A DNA stretch of 64,000 nucleotides from Neisseria flavescens (GCF_005221285.1 NZ_CP039886.1:310001-374000); one strand, 5' to 3'. Positions 1 to 9,002 are shown, counted from the first letter of the stretch. Program-made: numbers and translations. Notes: generated from the letters alone by a model not told the origin.

Positions 1-1263
1 CCCAAGCCCGGCCGTTTTAAAGACTATATCGCCATTCCGAAAAGCAACGGTTATCAAAGTCTGCATACGACCTTGGTCGGTCCTTACGGCTTGCCGATTG
101 AAGTCCAAATCCGTACGCGTGAAATGGATGCTGTGGCTGAGGGCGGTATCGCCGGCCATTGGATTTACAAATCCGGTGGAAATACTCCGGACCAAGCCGT
201 CCTCCATATGAACCGGTGGATGAAAAATATTCTTGACCTGCAGGCCAGTAGCTCAAATGCCATCGAGTTTCTGGAGCATGTCAAAGTCGATTTGTTCCCC
301 AACGAAGTCTATATCGTTACCCCGAAAGGAGATATCCTTACCTTACCGAAAGGTGCGACGCCGATTGACTTTGCCTATGCCGTTCACACCAATATCGGTC
401 ATAAAACCGTTGCCGCGCGTATCAATAACGTCATGATGCCGTTGCGTACCAAGCTGAAAACCGGCGATACGGTAGAAATCATTACTTCCGAGCATGCCAA
501 GCCTAATGTAGCATGGCTGAACTTTACCGTTTCCAGCCGTGCACGCAGCGCCATCCGCCAATACATTAAAAATCTGAATCGTCACGATGCCGTTGTTTTG
601 GGTGAAAACCTGCTGCAAAAAGCTTTATCCAGCCTGTTGCCTAAAGACATCCTGCTTTCAGACGACCTCAAAGAAAAATACCTTGCCGATTTGAACACCA
701 AACAAACCTCGTTTGAAGAGGTTCTCTACAATGTCGGTATGGGGCATACTTTGCCGGTACACGTTGCCATGCACATTGCCGAGTTGGCAGGCCAACATTT
801 TGGCAGCGCGGTCAAACTCAGCCCGATCAAAGTCAACGATCAGGAAACCGGCCGGATTCATTTTGCCGAATGTTGCCATCCGATTCCCGGCGATGCGATC
901 CGCGCCTTATTGGTCAAAGATAAGGGTATGATTATCCACCGTGATACCTGTCAAACTTTGGTCAAAGCCGATCCGGAAGAGCAACTTGATGCGGGTTGGG
1001 ACAGTTTGCGCAATCAAACGTATCGAACCATCCTCAACGTCAAATCCGAAGATGCGCATGGTTTGCTGGCCTCAATGGCGCAAGCGATTTCCAATTCCGG
1101 TGCGGACATCGAATCTGTCGATACGCCAACCAAAGCGCAAGCAGGAACGGAAGGTTTTGTAGAATTTAAATTCACAATTAAAGTCAAAGACTTGGATCAG
1201 GTTAATCAGATTATTCATGCAATGCATGCCAATCCGAATATCCGTAAAGTGATTCGAGGATAA
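1..1263 (+). CDS. spoT: Bifunctional (p)ppGpp synthetase/hydrolase SpoT, 3' part
   Basis: The reading frame is open from the first base, so the 5' part (HD hydrolase and most of the synthetase domain) lies outside the window. The visible 420 residues begin in the synthetase domain (RFKDYIAIPKSNGYQSLHTT, then EVQIRTREMD), continue through a TGS domain (about residues 104-164) and a helical/zinc-finger-like region with a CCHP motif, and end with an ACT domain (about 342-420). These enzymes make and degrade the stringent-response alarmone in the cytoplasm. The EVQIRTREMD...EGGIAGHW form is SpoT-like rather than RelA-like, but without the HD domain the RelA alternative cannot be fully excluded. 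A DUS hairpin terminator follows. Confidence 0.92.
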   Translation, partial: PKPGRFKDYIAIPKSNGYQSLHTTLVGPYGLPIEVQIRTREMDAVAEGGIAGHWIYKSGGNTPDQAVLHMNRWMKNILDLQASSSNAIEFLEHVKVDLFPNEVYIVTPKGDILTLPKGATPIDFAYAVHTNIGHKTVAARINNVMMPLRTKLKTGDTVEIITSEHAKPNVAWLNFTVSSRARSAIRQYIKNLNRHDAVVLGENLLQKALSSLLPKDILLSDDLKEKYLADLNTKQTSFEEVLYNVGMGHTLPVHVAMHIAELAGQHFGSAVKLSPIKVNDQETGRIHFAECCHPIPGDAIRALLVKDKGMIIHRDTCQTLVKADPEEQLDAGWDSLRNQTYRTILNVKSEDAHGLLASMAQAISNSGADIESVDTPTKAQAGTEGFVEFKFTIKVKDLDQVNQIIHAMHANPNIRKVIRG

Positions 1264-1278
1264 TCTCGTTATAAGTAA

Positions 1279-1313
1279 AGGCCGTCTGAAAGCGTTTTCA
1301 GACGGCCTTTTTG
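1279..1313 (+). terminator. DUS inverted-pair terminator after spoT
   Basis: AGGCCGTCTGAA (1279-1290) and its reverse complement (1297-1308) form a 12-bp stem with a 6-base loop followed by a T run. It doubles as two DNA uptake sequences. Confidence 0.85.
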
Positions 1314-1359
1314 ATGTTTACAAATAAAAGCTGTTGGCTTTTTTGTAATTGGATTGGGT

Positions 1360-1521
1360 TTAATTCAACCAAAAACGGAAAACCAAGAAGAAAACCAAGG
1401 CCAAAACGCCGGCCCAAACCAACAACATGAATCCGGCTACTGCCTGACCCAAGCGGTAAACAGGATTTTTGCGTTCGTCTTCGAGTAGGGGGGTGGATGT
1501 ATCGTGCGGTTTGTCGGACAT
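1360..1521 (-). CDS. Small single-pass membrane protein, 53 aa
   Basis: An ATG-started frame of 53 residues beginning MSDKPHDTST. A charged N-terminal half (DERKNPVYR) is followed by one strongly hydrophobic segment at about residues 28-50 (GFMLLVWAGVLALVFFLVF) and a short tail, so it is probably an inner-membrane protein with its N-terminus in the cytoplasm. It lies 75 bases downstream of recX on the same strand and could be cotranscribed. No clear Shine-Dalgarno sequence is visible. I do not recognise a function. Confidence 0.55.
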   Translation of the reverse strand: MSDKPHDTSTPLLEDERKNPVYRLGQAVAGFMLLVWAGVLALVFFLVFRFWLN

Positions 1522-1596
1522 GATGAAGCTCTGATTGAATTATTGAATAAAAGCGTAAGGGTACGCCGATAGAAGCAAAGATTCAAGTGGGAATGA

Positions 1597-2058
1597 TTAT
1601 TGATAGAAGTCTTCGTCTTCATTCCACGCGGTTTTTAAGGCCGTCTGAATGGTGTCGGCACCAAAGCCGCGATAGGCAAGGAAACGCACCTGTTTTTGTT
1701 TTTCTTTCAAATCTTGAGCTTCTTGCTTGAATTTTTTACGCAGGACGGAAATGGCGGTTTGCAGCTCGTCCTCCCTATCGGGTAGAAACTCCCGACAGTC
1801 ATCAGCATCGATACCTTGTTGCGCCAAGGCTTGCTTGAGGCGGAGCGTGCCGTAACGGTTGCTCTTGCTGTGAATATAGGCTTCTGCGTAACGTTGGTCG
1901 GATTGCCAATTCCGTTCGGCAAATTCGTCCAAAACCTTTTCCAATTCTTCTTCGCTTTCAGCGTGTGGGGCCAGTTTGCGTTTCAAGCCGACACGGCTGA
2001 CTTCCTGACGGGAAAGAATATCCAAGGCGCGGGCGCGTAAGGTTTTGGGAGGTTTCAT
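1597..2058 (-). CDS. recX: Regulatory protein RecX
   Basis: This 153-residue protein has the RecX three-helix repeats: N-terminal ARALDILSRQEVSRVGLKRK, a central segment with the typical RYAEAYIHSKSNRYGTLRLK, and a C-terminal KQVRFLAYRGFGADTIQTAL. RecX binds RecA filaments in the cytoplasm and modulates recombination and strand exchange, relevant in a naturally transformable genus. recA is not in the window, so the gene is unlinked from it here. Length is normal for the family. Confidence 0.93.
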   Translation of the reverse strand: MKPPKTLRARALDILSRQEVSRVGLKRKLAPHAESEEELEKVLDEFAERNWQSDQRYAEAYIHSKSNRYGTLRLKQALAQQGIDADDCREFLPDREDELQTAISVLRKKFKQEAQDLKEKQKQVRFLAYRGFGADTIQTALKTAWNEDEDFYQ

Positions 2059-2100
2059 GGGGATATGGAAGGGAAGGGATTTAACTACATTGAATTACAT

Positions 2101-2145
2101 TTCAGACGGCCTGATTGGGTGAAAGCACCGAAAAGGCCGTCTGAA
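2101..2145 (-). terminator. DUS inverted pair downstream of gph
   Basis: TTCAGACGGCCT at 2101-2112 and AGGCCGTCTGAA at 2134-2145 can pair across a 21-base loop, between the end of gph and the start of recX. Confidence 0.55.
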
Positions 2146-2157
2146 AATAAAGCCGAA

Positions 2158-2889
2158 TTATTCTTCGTCTTTGTTTTTTTGCGGTTGCAGATTTTCGTAG
2201 ATTTCAGGCAGGGTGCGAATCAACAAATCAGGTTTGGTTGCTTTGTCTTGAGAGAGCAAGGTCATGTCGCCATAGCCGAATGTTACGCCAATACTAAAGC
2301 AACCGGCCGCTTTGGCGGCAAGAATGTCATTTTTAGAGTCGCCCACCATCAGCATATTGGCAACGTCGATGCCCAAAACTTCAGCCGCATGTTGAAGCGG
2401 TAATGGGCTGGGTTTTTTCTCGGTCAGGCTGTCGCCGCCAAGAACCAAGCTGAAGTAGTCATCGAGATTAAGCTGTTTCAGCAACTCGGCTGCCAGAATT
2501 TCATTTTTGTTGGTAATGACAACCAATGGAATACCCAAGGACTTGAGCAGGCCGAGACCGGCTTCGGTTTCAGGATAGGGGCGGGTAAAGTCGCTCAAGT
2601 GCTCGCGATAATATTGCATAAAGAACACAAAACCTTTTTCCCAGATTTCAGGATCGGCTTCTTTTTCACGATCATTGGTAATGACGCGATGAACCAACTT
2701 GCTGATGCCGTCGCCGACATAACTTTCAACCGTTTGGGTAGGTAAAACAGGTAAACCCAAGTGCGCACACATGGCTTGGGCTGCTGCGGCTAAATCGGGA
2801 ACGGAATCACATAAGGTACCGTCCAAATCAAAAGCAACAGCTTGAACGTGTTCTAAAGCAGCAGTGGTCATTGAGTAACTTTCTGTCAT
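2158..2889 (-). CDS. gph: Phosphoglycolate phosphatase (HAD family)
   Basis: A 243-residue HAD-superfamily hydrolase with motif I FDLDGTLCDS (about residues 20-29), motif II in LVVITNKNE, the motif III lysine in TEKKPSP and motif IV MVGDSKNDILAA. Gph hydrolyses 2-phosphoglycolate to glycolate, salvaging products of DNA repair and oxidative damage. An in-frame ATG six codons later (first base at 2871) has a purine-rich AGAAAG upstream and could be the true start. Other HAD phosphatases of this clade cannot be fully excluded. Confidence 0.85.
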   Translation of the reverse strand: MTESYSMTTAALEHVQAVAFDLDGTLCDSVPDLAAAAQAMCAHLGLPVLPTQTVESYVGDGISKLVHRVITNDREKEADPEIWEKGFVFFMQYYREHLSDFTRPYPETEAGLGLLKSLGIPLVVITNKNEILAAELLKQLNLDDYFSLVLGGDSLTEKKPSPLPLQHAAEVLGIDVANMLMVGDSKNDILAAKAAGCFSIGVTFGYGDMTLLSQDKATKPDLLIRTLPEIYENLQPQKNKDEE

Positions 2890-3292
2890 ATTATTTAAGC
2901 GGTTATTTTAACATTGTTTGCCTGATTTGCCGATGTTTTGCTGATTCTTTAAAGGGATATTTGTTTAAATTGTTAACAATTTTTGTTGGTGTAAGGCTGT
3001 CAGCCTATTGGGAATGTGGAAGGGATTTTGTCAACAAAAAGGGTGGTTTGGTAGGCATTAAAAAACAAAGGGTTTGTGTGTGTTTTTGAATGATTTGATG
3101 AGCATTTATACTAGGCCGTCTGAAAATTTTTTGGTCAGTGTGCCGATATTTTCAGACGGTCCCAAACTAAATTCATATATAAATGAATAGATTTGCTTTT
3201 TATCGACTACATGCTATTACATTTTTGTCCGTTTTTGTATATAGTAACGTGTATGGCTCTCGTCTAATCATATGTATGAAAAGGAAAAATAC
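2890..3292. other. Intergenic region between gph and gdh
   Basis: About 400 bases, AT-rich, holding the divergent upstream regions of gph and the glutamate dehydrogenase gene. It contains one full DUS (3113-3124) paired with a degenerate reverse copy (TTCAGACGGTCC, 3151-3162). I see no convincing gene. Confidence 0.6.
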
Positions 3293-4558
3293 ATGTCCGC
3301 ATCTGCTGTAAAAGAAACGCTGAATCCGTTTGAAATTGCGCAAAAACAAGTGAAAATTGCCTGTGACCGTCTGAATGCCGACCCAGCAGTATTTGAAATC
3401 TTGAAAAAGCCGCAACGTGTTTTGGAAGTCAACTTTCCTGTCAAACTCGACAACGGTACAGTAGAAAACTTCACCGGCTACCGTTCACAACACAATAATG
3501 CCGTCGGCCCTTACAAAGGCGGTGTGCGTTTCCATCCCAATGTGAATCTAGACGAGGTTAAAGCCCTGTCTATCTGGATGACCATCAAATGCTGCGTGGC
3601 AGGTATTCCATACGGCGGCGGTAAAGGCGGTATCACTTTGGATCCGCGTAACTATTCCGAAGCGGAATTGGAACGCATCGCCCGCGCTTATTCCGAAGCT
3701 ATTTCTCCGTTGATCGGCGAGAAAATCGATATTCCAGCCCCTGATGTGAACACCAACGGCAAAATTATGTCTTGGATGGTTGATGCCTATGAAAATGTGG
3801 TGAAACATTCTGCACCGGGCGTATTCACCGGCAAACCGGTTGAGTTTGGCGGCTCCTTGGCGCGTACCGAAGCTACCGGTTACGGCGTAAACTTCGCTGC
3901 TGTCCAAGCTTTGGAAAAACTGGGCAAAGACGTGAAGGGTGCCACTTACGCCATTCAAGGTTTCGGTAATGTGGGCTACCACACCGGTTACTATGCACAC
4001 AAAGCCGGTGCGAAAATCGTTGCCGTATCTACTGTTGACGTTGCCATCTACAACGAAAACGGCTTGGATATGGAAGCAATCATCAAAGAATTCCAAACCA
4101 AAGGTTTCATCACCAATGAAGCCGGCTACGGTAAAGAAATCAGCAATGCCGAACTTTTGGCTTTGGATGTGGATGTACTCGCCCCTTGCGCGCTGGAAAA
4201 CCAACTGACTTCTGAAAATGCCGGTAAAGTCCGCGCGACAATCGTGGTTGAAGGCGCAAATGGCCCGACTACTCCAGAGGCAGACGTTATCCTGCGTAAA
4301 AACGGCGTATTGGTTGTTCCTGATATTTTGGCAAACTGCGGTGGCGTGGTGGTATCCTATTTTGAATGGGTACAAAACCTGCAAGGCTATTACTGGGAGT
4401 TTGACGAAGTTCAAGAGAAAGAAACCGTTGTCCTGCGCCGTGCGTTCCGCGATATTTGGAACTTGGCTCAAGAATACGATGTCGATCTGCGTACCGCTTC
4501 TTACATGATGAGTATCCGTCGTGTTGAAAAAGCAATGAAACTGCGCGGCTGGTACTAA
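3293..4558 (+). CDS. Glutamate dehydrogenase (Glu/Leu/Phe/Val dehydrogenase family)
   Basis: The chosen ATG has AAGGA 8 bases upstream; it gives 421 residues, the length of the RocG/GudB (NAD-type) hexameric glutamate dehydrogenases. Visible motifs are GGVRFHP, the substrate-binding lysine loop IPYGGGKGGI, the PAPDVNTNG segment and the Rossmann motif QGFGNVG. It interconverts glutamate and 2-oxoglutarate plus ammonia in the cytoplasm. The coenzyme preference (NAD rather than NADP) is inferred from overall similarity. An upstream in-frame ATG at 3272 lacks a ribosome binding site. A DUS terminator follows. Confidence 0.9.
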   Translation: MSASAVKETLNPFEIAQKQVKIACDRLNADPAVFEILKKPQRVLEVNFPVKLDNGTVENFTGYRSQHNNAVGPYKGGVRFHPNVNLDEVKALSIWMTIKCCVAGIPYGGGKGGITLDPRNYSEAELERIARAYSEAISPLIGEKIDIPAPDVNTNGKIMSWMVDAYENVVKHSAPGVFTGKPVEFGGSLARTEATGYGVNFAAVQALEKLGKDVKGATYAIQGFGNVGYHTGYYAHKAGAKIVAVSTVDVAIYNENGLDMEAIIKEFQTKGFITNEAGYGKEISNAELLALDVDVLAPCALENQLTSENAGKVRATIVVEGANGPTTPEADVILRKNGVLVVPDILANCGGVVVSYFEWVQNLQGYYWEFDEVQEKETVVLRRAFRDIWNLAQEYDVDLRTASYMMSIRRVEKAMKLRGWY

Positions 4559-4581
4559 TTGTTTGACCGATAGCTAAGAGT

Positions 4582-4614
4582 AGGCCGTCTGAAACCTGTT
4601 TTCAGACGGCCTTA
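4582..4614 (+). terminator. DUS inverted-pair terminator after gdh
   Basis: AGGCCGTCTGAA at 4582-4593 pairs with TTCAGACGGCCT at 4601-4612 across a 7-base loop. Confidence 0.8.
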
Positions 4615-4678
4615 ATGTTTTTGATAAGCGCCTTTACAAATTTTAATCCACCTTGATTCCATTTCATTCAAACTCAGC

Positions 4679-4684
4679 TATAAT
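4679..4684 (+). promoter_or_regulatory. Putative -10 box of mip
   Basis: A perfect TATAAT lies 35 bases before the mip ATG. A TTGATT at 4653 could serve as a -35 but the spacing (20) is long, so only the -10 is proposed. Confidence 0.4.
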
Positions 4685-4718
4685 CCCCTTTTTTGACCTT
4701 TCCGGAAAAGACATAATC

Positions 4719-5534
4719 ATGAACAAAACTTTCAAATTCAGCGCATTGGCTTTGTCTGCTTTGTTGGCACTGACTGCTTGCAACCAAAAAGACACTGCCG
4801 CTAAAGACGCCCCTGCTGCTTCCGCAGCTTCAAATGCGGCTGCAGATGCTTCTGCCATCGGTTCTACTGCCCAACAAGCCAGCTACGCAATGGGTGTGGA
4901 CATCGGCCGTTCATTGAAACAAATGAAAGACCAAGGTACGGAAATCGATTTGAAAGTCTTCACCGAAGCCATGGAAGCCATGTTTGAAGGTAAAGAAGTC
5001 AAAATGACTGAAGCCCAAGCTCAGGAAGTGATGATGAAGTTCCTGCAAGAGCAACAAGAAAAAGCTGTTGCCAAACGTGCTGAAGATGCCAAAGTAAACT
5101 TGGAAAAAGGCGAAGCGTTCTTGAAAGAAAACGCGACTAAAGAAGGCGTGAAAACCAGCGCTTCCGGTCTGCAGTACAAAATCACCAAAGAAGGCGAAGG
5201 CAAAAAACCGACTAAAGACGACGTCGTTACCGTTGAATACGAAGGCCGTCTGATTGATGGTACCGTATTTGACAGCAGCAAAGCCAACGGTGGCCCGGTA
5301 AGCTTCCCTGTAAGCCAAGTAATCCCAGGTTGGACTGAAGGTATCCAACTCTTGAAAGAAGGCGGCGAAGCAACATTCTACATCCCTGCCAAATTGGCTT
5401 ACCGTGAAGTGGGTGCCGGCGATAAAATCGGCCCGAACGCTACTTTGGTATTCGACGTGAAACTGGTTAAAGTCGGCGCGCCTGATGCCGCTGCACAACA
5501 ACCTGTACAAGTTGACGTACAAAAAGTTCAATAA
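4719..5534 (+). CDS. mip: Mip-like FKBP-type peptidyl-prolyl isomerase, lipoprotein
   Basis: The 271-residue protein starts MNKTFKFSALALSALLALTAC; LTAC is a lipobox, so the mature protein should be lipidated on Cys 21. A low-complexity Ala/Ser linker, an alpha-helical dimerisation region (YAMGVDIGRSLKQMK onward) and a C-terminal FKBP domain (VEYEGRLIDGTVFDSS, QVIPGWTEGIQLLKEGG, ATLVFDVKLVKV) follow. It matches the neisserial macrophage infectivity potentiator, a surface-exposed prolyl isomerase. The start was chosen at the ATG opening the signal peptide rather than an upstream in-frame codon at 4653. A DUS-like GGCCGTCTGA lies inside the gene. Confidence 0.93.
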   Translation: MNKTFKFSALALSALLALTACNQKDTAAKDAPAASAASNAAADASAIGSTAQQASYAMGVDIGRSLKQMKDQGTEIDLKVFTEAMEAMFEGKEVKMTEAQAQEVMMKFLQEQQEKAVAKRAEDAKVNLEKGEAFLKENATKEGVKTSASGLQYKITKEGEGKKPTKDDVVTVEYEGRLIDGTVFDSSKANGGPVSFPVSQVIPGWTEGIQLLKEGGEATFYIPAKLAYREVGAGDKIGPNATLVFDVKLVKVGAPDAAAQQPVQVDVQKVQ

Positions 5535-5571
5535 TCCGAATCAAGGCTTACGCCCTTAAACAACGGATAAA

Positions 5572-5608
5572 AGGCCGTCTGAAAAATTCCGTTTCAGACG
5601 GCCTTTGT
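5572..5608 (+). terminator. DUS inverted-pair terminator after mip
   Basis: AGGCCGTCTGAA (5572-5583) and TTCAGACGGCCT (5593-5604) form a stem with a 9-base loop, just upstream of the purN ribosome binding site. Confidence 0.8.
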
Positions 5609-5627
5609 TCCAAACAAACAAGGAATT

Positions 5628-6257
5628 ATGATGAAAAATATCGTCATACTTATTTCTGGACGCGGCAGTAATATGCAGGCGATTGTGAATGCCAATATTC
5701 CCGATGCCAACATTGCAGCCGTATTGAGCAATAGCGAGACCGCAGCCGGATTGGCATGGGCGGCAGAACGCGGTATTGCCACTGACAGTTTAAACCATAA
5801 AAACTTCGACTCGCGTCTGGCATTTGATCAGGCCATGATGGAAAAGATCGATGCCTATCAGCCCGATTTGGTTGTATTGGCGGGCTTTATGCGCATTTTG
5901 ACTCCGGAGTTCTGCGCCCATTATGAAAACCGCCTGATCAATATCCATCCGTCCATCCTGCCTTCCTTTACCGGTTTGGATACCCACGAACGCGCATTGG
6001 AAGCAGGTTGCCGAGTGGCAGGCTGCACCATCCATTTCGTGACGCCCGAGCTGGATTGCGGTCCGATTATTTCACAAGGCATTGTTCCTATTTTGGACGG
6101 CGATACCGCTGACGACGTTGCCGCACGCGTGCTGACGGTTGAACACCGGCTTTTCCCGCAAGCCGTTGCCGATTTTGTTGCAGGCCGTCTGAAAATCGAA
6201 GGCAACCGCGTTTTGAATGCACAACGCAATGCCGCCGGTCAAAGCCTGTTGGCTTAA
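5628..6257 (+). CDS. purN: Phosphoribosylglycinamide formyltransferase
   Basis: A 209-residue folate-dependent GAR transformylase. It has the N-terminal phosphate loop SGRGSNMQA, the LAGFMRIL segment and the catalytic NIHPSILPSFTGLDTHERAL region with downstream HFVTPELDCGPII. It transfers a formyl group from 10-formyl-THF to GAR, the third step of purine synthesis. AAGGA precedes a tandem ATGATG; either may start translation. A full DUS lies in the coding sequence (6183-6194), read as Gly-Arg-Leu-Lys. Confidence 0.95.
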   Translation: MMKNIVILISGRGSNMQAIVNANIPDANIAAVLSNSETAAGLAWAAERGIATDSLNHKNFDSRLAFDQAMMEKIDAYQPDLVVLAGFMRILTPEFCAHYENRLINIHPSILPSFTGLDTHERALEAGCRVAGCTIHFVTPELDCGPIISQGIVPILDGDTADDVAARVLTVEHRLFPQAVADFVAGRLKIEGNRVLNAQRNAAGQSLLA

Positions 6258-6287
6258 TGAAAACACGATACACACAAGGAAAACATC

Positions 6288-6956
6288 ATGAATCCGATTA
6301 AAACAACCCTGCTGACACTTTCCTTGCTTACTGCCTCTATCGGTGCACAAGCCGCTGAATTGCCGCAATCTGCCGTTTTGCAATACTCAGGCAGCTACGG
6401 TATTCCAGCGACCATGACCTTCACACGCAGCGGCAACCAATACAAAATCGTCTCTACCATCAAAGTACCGCTTTACAATATCCGCTTTGAATCCGGCGGC
6501 AGCATCAACGGCACGACCCTGCATCCGTCTTACTACAAAGATGTACGCGGCGGTAAATTGTATGCCGAGGCCAAATTCTCCGGCGGCAACATCACTTACG
6601 GCAAAGCAGGTGATTTGAAAACCGAAAAATCCGGCCCGGCCATGGACTTGTTTACTTTGGCATGGCAACTGGCCGCCAATGACGTGCGCCTGCCGTCAGG
6701 TTTGAAAATTACCAACGGTAAAAAACTGTACACCGTCGGCAGCATGAACAAAATCGGCAGCGAAAGCTATAAACTGAACGGCGGTACAACGCCTGTGAGC
6801 AAATATCGCGTCCGCCGTGGCGACGATACCGTTACTTACTCTTTTGCTTCCGATATCGACAATATCCCTGCGCAAATCAGCTATACCGATGACGGCAAAA
6901 CCTACAACCTGAAACTGACTTCCGTTAAAATCAACGGTAAAGTAGTGAAACCGTAA
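6288..6956 (+). CDS. DUF3108 domain protein, exported
   Basis: A 222-residue protein with a clear signal peptide (ends ASIGAQAA, cleavage near residue 23) and a beta-rich mature part of the DUF3108 type (FESGGSINGTTLHPSYYKDVRGG; later YSFASDIDNIPAQISYTDDGK). AAGGAAA precedes the ATG. It follows purN by 30 bases and probably shares its transcript, ending at the DUS terminator at 6978. Function unknown; a periplasmic location is inferred. Confidence 0.8.
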   Translation: MNPIKTTLLTLSLLTASIGAQAAELPQSAVLQYSGSYGIPATMTFTRSGNQYKIVSTIKVPLYNIRFESGGSINGTTLHPSYYKDVRGGKLYAEAKFSGGNITYGKAGDLKTEKSGPAMDLFTLAWQLAANDVRLPSGLKITNGKKLYTVGSMNKIGSESYKLNGGTTPVSKYRVRRGDDTVTYSFASDIDNIPAQISYTDDGKTYNLKLTSVKINGKVVKP

Positions 6957-6977
6957 TCTTTATTTGCTCAAACAAGA

Positions 6978-7010
6978 AGGCCGTCTGAAAAGTTTTCAGA
7001 CGGCCTTTTA
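6978..7010. terminator. Bidirectional DUS terminator between convergent genes
   Basis: AGGCCGTCTGAA (6978-6989) and TTCAGACGGCCT (6995-7006) with a 5-base loop lie between the plus-strand DUF3108 gene and minus-strand rng. Confidence 0.8.
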
Positions 7011-7013
7011 TCT

Positions 7014-8507
7014 TTACAGCAACACAATATCGTATTGTTCCTGCGTGTAGGCGGTTTCGACTGCCAGCGAAATCGGTTTGCCGATAAAGTCTATCAACAT
7101 TGCCAGCGATTGCGATTCTTCGTCTAGGAACAAGTCGATGACATTCGGAGCGGCCAAAATGCGGAAGGCTTGGACATCATAGCGGCGCGCTTCGCGGACG
7201 ATTTCGCGCTGGATTTCGTAGCACACGGTTTGCGGCGTTTTCAGACGGCCCCGGCCTTGGCAGGAAGGGCAGGGTTCACAGAGGATTTGGCTTAAGTTTT
7301 CACGCGAGCGTTTGCGGGTCAGTTCGACAAGGCCCAGACTGGTAAAGCCGTTGAGGGTAACGCGGGTGCGGTCGAAACTGAGGGCTTTGGCAAGCTCTTG
7401 CAGGACGGCTTCGCGGTGGACTTCTTGCGCCATATCGATGAAGTCGATGATGATGATGCCGCCGAGATTGCGCAAGCGAAGTTCGCGGGCAATGGTGTGG
7501 CAGGCTTCGAGATTGGTGCGGAAGATGGTTTCATCAAAATTGCGCGCACCGACAAAGCCGCCGGTGTTGACATCGATGGTGGTCATGGCTTCGGTGGACT
7601 CGATGATGAGGTAGCTGCCGAAGTTGAGGTTGACGCGCGGTTGCAGGGCGCGGGCGATTTCCTGCTCGATGTTATGGGTTTCAAATAGGGGGCGTTCGCC
7701 TTTGAACAGCTCGATTCTGCCTAATGCACCTTGAACGTATTGTTCGGCAAACTGGGTCATGCGGCGGTGGTTTTCAGTCGAGTCGACCAGGATTTTGTGC
7801 GTATCAAGGCTGAACATATCTCGTAATACGCGCAGGCTCAAAGGCAAATCTTGATAGAGCAGGGTTTCGGGCGGCTGAATTTTTGCCTGTTTTTGAATGT
7901 GTTCCCACACTTTGGTCAGATAGTTGATGTCTGATTGCAGTTGGTTATCGGAGGCATTTTCAGCGTTGGTGCGGATGATGTAGCCGTGGCAGGCGTTTTC
8001 GGGCAGCAGGTTGTTGAGGCGCTCCCTCAAACTGCTGCGTTCGGCATCGTCTTCAATGCGTTGGGAAATGCCGATGTGGTCTTCTTGCGGAAGATGGACG
8101 AGGAAACGGCCGGCCAGTGAGATTTGGGTGGACAGGCGCGCACCTTTGGTATTGATGGGGTCTTTGATGACCTGAACCAAGACGGACTGGCCTTCAAAGA
8201 GCATGTGTTCGATGCGTTGGGTTTCGTCCGGATTGCGGCGTTGTTCGAGGACATCGACGATATGCAAAAACGCGGCGCGTTCCAAGCCGATATCGATAAA
8301 CGCGCTTTGCATGCCGGGAAGGACGCGTTTGACAACGCCTAAATAAATATTGCCGACCAAGCTATGGCCGCTGTTGCGCTCGATGTGCAGCTCGCAGATA
8401 TTGTTCTCTTCCAAAACGGCCACACGCGTTTCTTGCGGCGTAATGTTGACGAGGACGGTTTCGGACGGACGCACGGCGTCTTTGGGGATGGGAATTCCTG
8501 AAAGCAT
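7014..8507 (-). CDS. rng: Ribonuclease G
   Basis: The start at MLSGIPIPKD gives 497 residues, close to the usual RNase G length; the frame extends 24 codons further upstream without family support. An S1-like RNA-binding region (GNIYLGVVKRVLPGMQSAFIDIG) is followed by the RNase E/G catalytic core with the metal-binding aspartates in TTIDVNTGGFVG and IIIDFIDM and the zinc-link cysteines in CEPCPSCQGRG. It processes the 5' end of 16S rRNA and turns over mRNAs. The sequence encoding GRGRLKT contains the DUS core. Without the long RNase E scaffold, RNase G is the better call. Confidence 0.93.
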   Translation of the reverse strand: MLSGIPIPKDAVRPSETVLVNITPQETRVAVLEENNICELHIERNSGHSLVGNIYLGVVKRVLPGMQSAFIDIGLERAAFLHIVDVLEQRRNPDETQRIEHMLFEGQSVLVQVIKDPINTKGARLSTQISLAGRFLVHLPQEDHIGISQRIEDDAERSSLRERLNNLLPENACHGYIIRTNAENASDNQLQSDINYLTKVWEHIQKQAKIQPPETLLYQDLPLSLRVLRDMFSLDTHKILVDSTENHRRMTQFAEQYVQGALGRIELFKGERPLFETHNIEQEIARALQPRVNLNFGSYLIIESTEAMTTIDVNTGGFVGARNFDETIFRTNLEACHTIARELRLRNLGGIIIIDFIDMAQEVHREAVLQELAKALSFDRTRVTLNGFTSLGLVELTRKRSRENLSQILCEPCPSCQGRGRLKTPQTVCYEIQREIVREARRYDVQAFRILAAPNVIDLFLDEESQSLAMLIDFIGKPISLAVETAYTQEQYDIVLL

Positions 8508-8646
8508 GGGGATACCTGATTTTGAATAGAAAAACTTTTGCGATGTGTTCTTCTCCAAAAAACAAATGGCAAAAGTCATTCTGCGAAAGCGCTTATCATA
8601 CTTTAATTATGGTTTTTCCGCATCTGTACAAATGTTTATGGCCAAG

Positions 8647-8658
8647 AGGCCGTCTGAA
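8647..8658 (+). repeat. Single DNA uptake sequence
   Basis: One AGGCCGTCTGAA in the divergent region between rng and grxC, without an inverted partner. Confidence 0.85.
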
Positions 8659-8744
8659 TGTTTTTTACAACCGTACGGCGGGAACACTTGTAAAATCACA
8701 CCTATGCCCATATAGTCATGAACATTGGTATTTTGGAAGAAATC

Positions 8745-9002
8745 ATGCAAACCGTTACTGTTTATACCGGTCCGTATTGCCCGTACTGCACCATGGCGAA
8801 AAGGCTGTTGCAGGCGGTAGGTGTGAAAGAAATCAACGAAATCCGCATCGACGGCAATCCGGAAGTTTTTGCCGAAATGCAGCAGCTTTCCGGCCAGCGC
8901 AGCGTGCCGCAGATTTTTATCGGCGACACCCATGTTGGTGGCTTTACCGATTTGTACCGCTTGCAGCAGGAAGGCAAGTTGGACGAATTACTGAATCCTT
9001 AA
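8745..9002 (+). CDS. grxC: Glutaredoxin 3
   Basis: From the ATG preceded by GGAAG (7-8 bases upstream) the product is 85 residues, the standard GrxC size. The dithiol active site CPYC is at residues 12-15 and the cis-proline loop SVPQIFIG and GGFTDLYRL glutathione-binding segment follow. It reduces disulfides and glutathione adducts in the cytoplasm. secB starts 21 bases downstream, the same grxC-secB order seen in many proteobacteria, so they are probably cotranscribed. Confidence 0.93.
   Translation: MQTVTVYTGPYCPYCTMAKRLLQAVGVKEINEIRIDGNPEVFAEMQQLSGQRSVPQIFIGDTHVGGFTDLYRLQQEGKLDELLNP

Noticed and set aside
3548..4471. 307-codon antisense frame opposite glutamate dehydrogenase
   Set aside because: It mirrors a strongly conserved gene, has no ribosome binding site and no family resemblance; long antisense frames are common in this codon usage. 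The same applies to 15576-16607, 29963-31024, 31752-32651 and 40316-41428.
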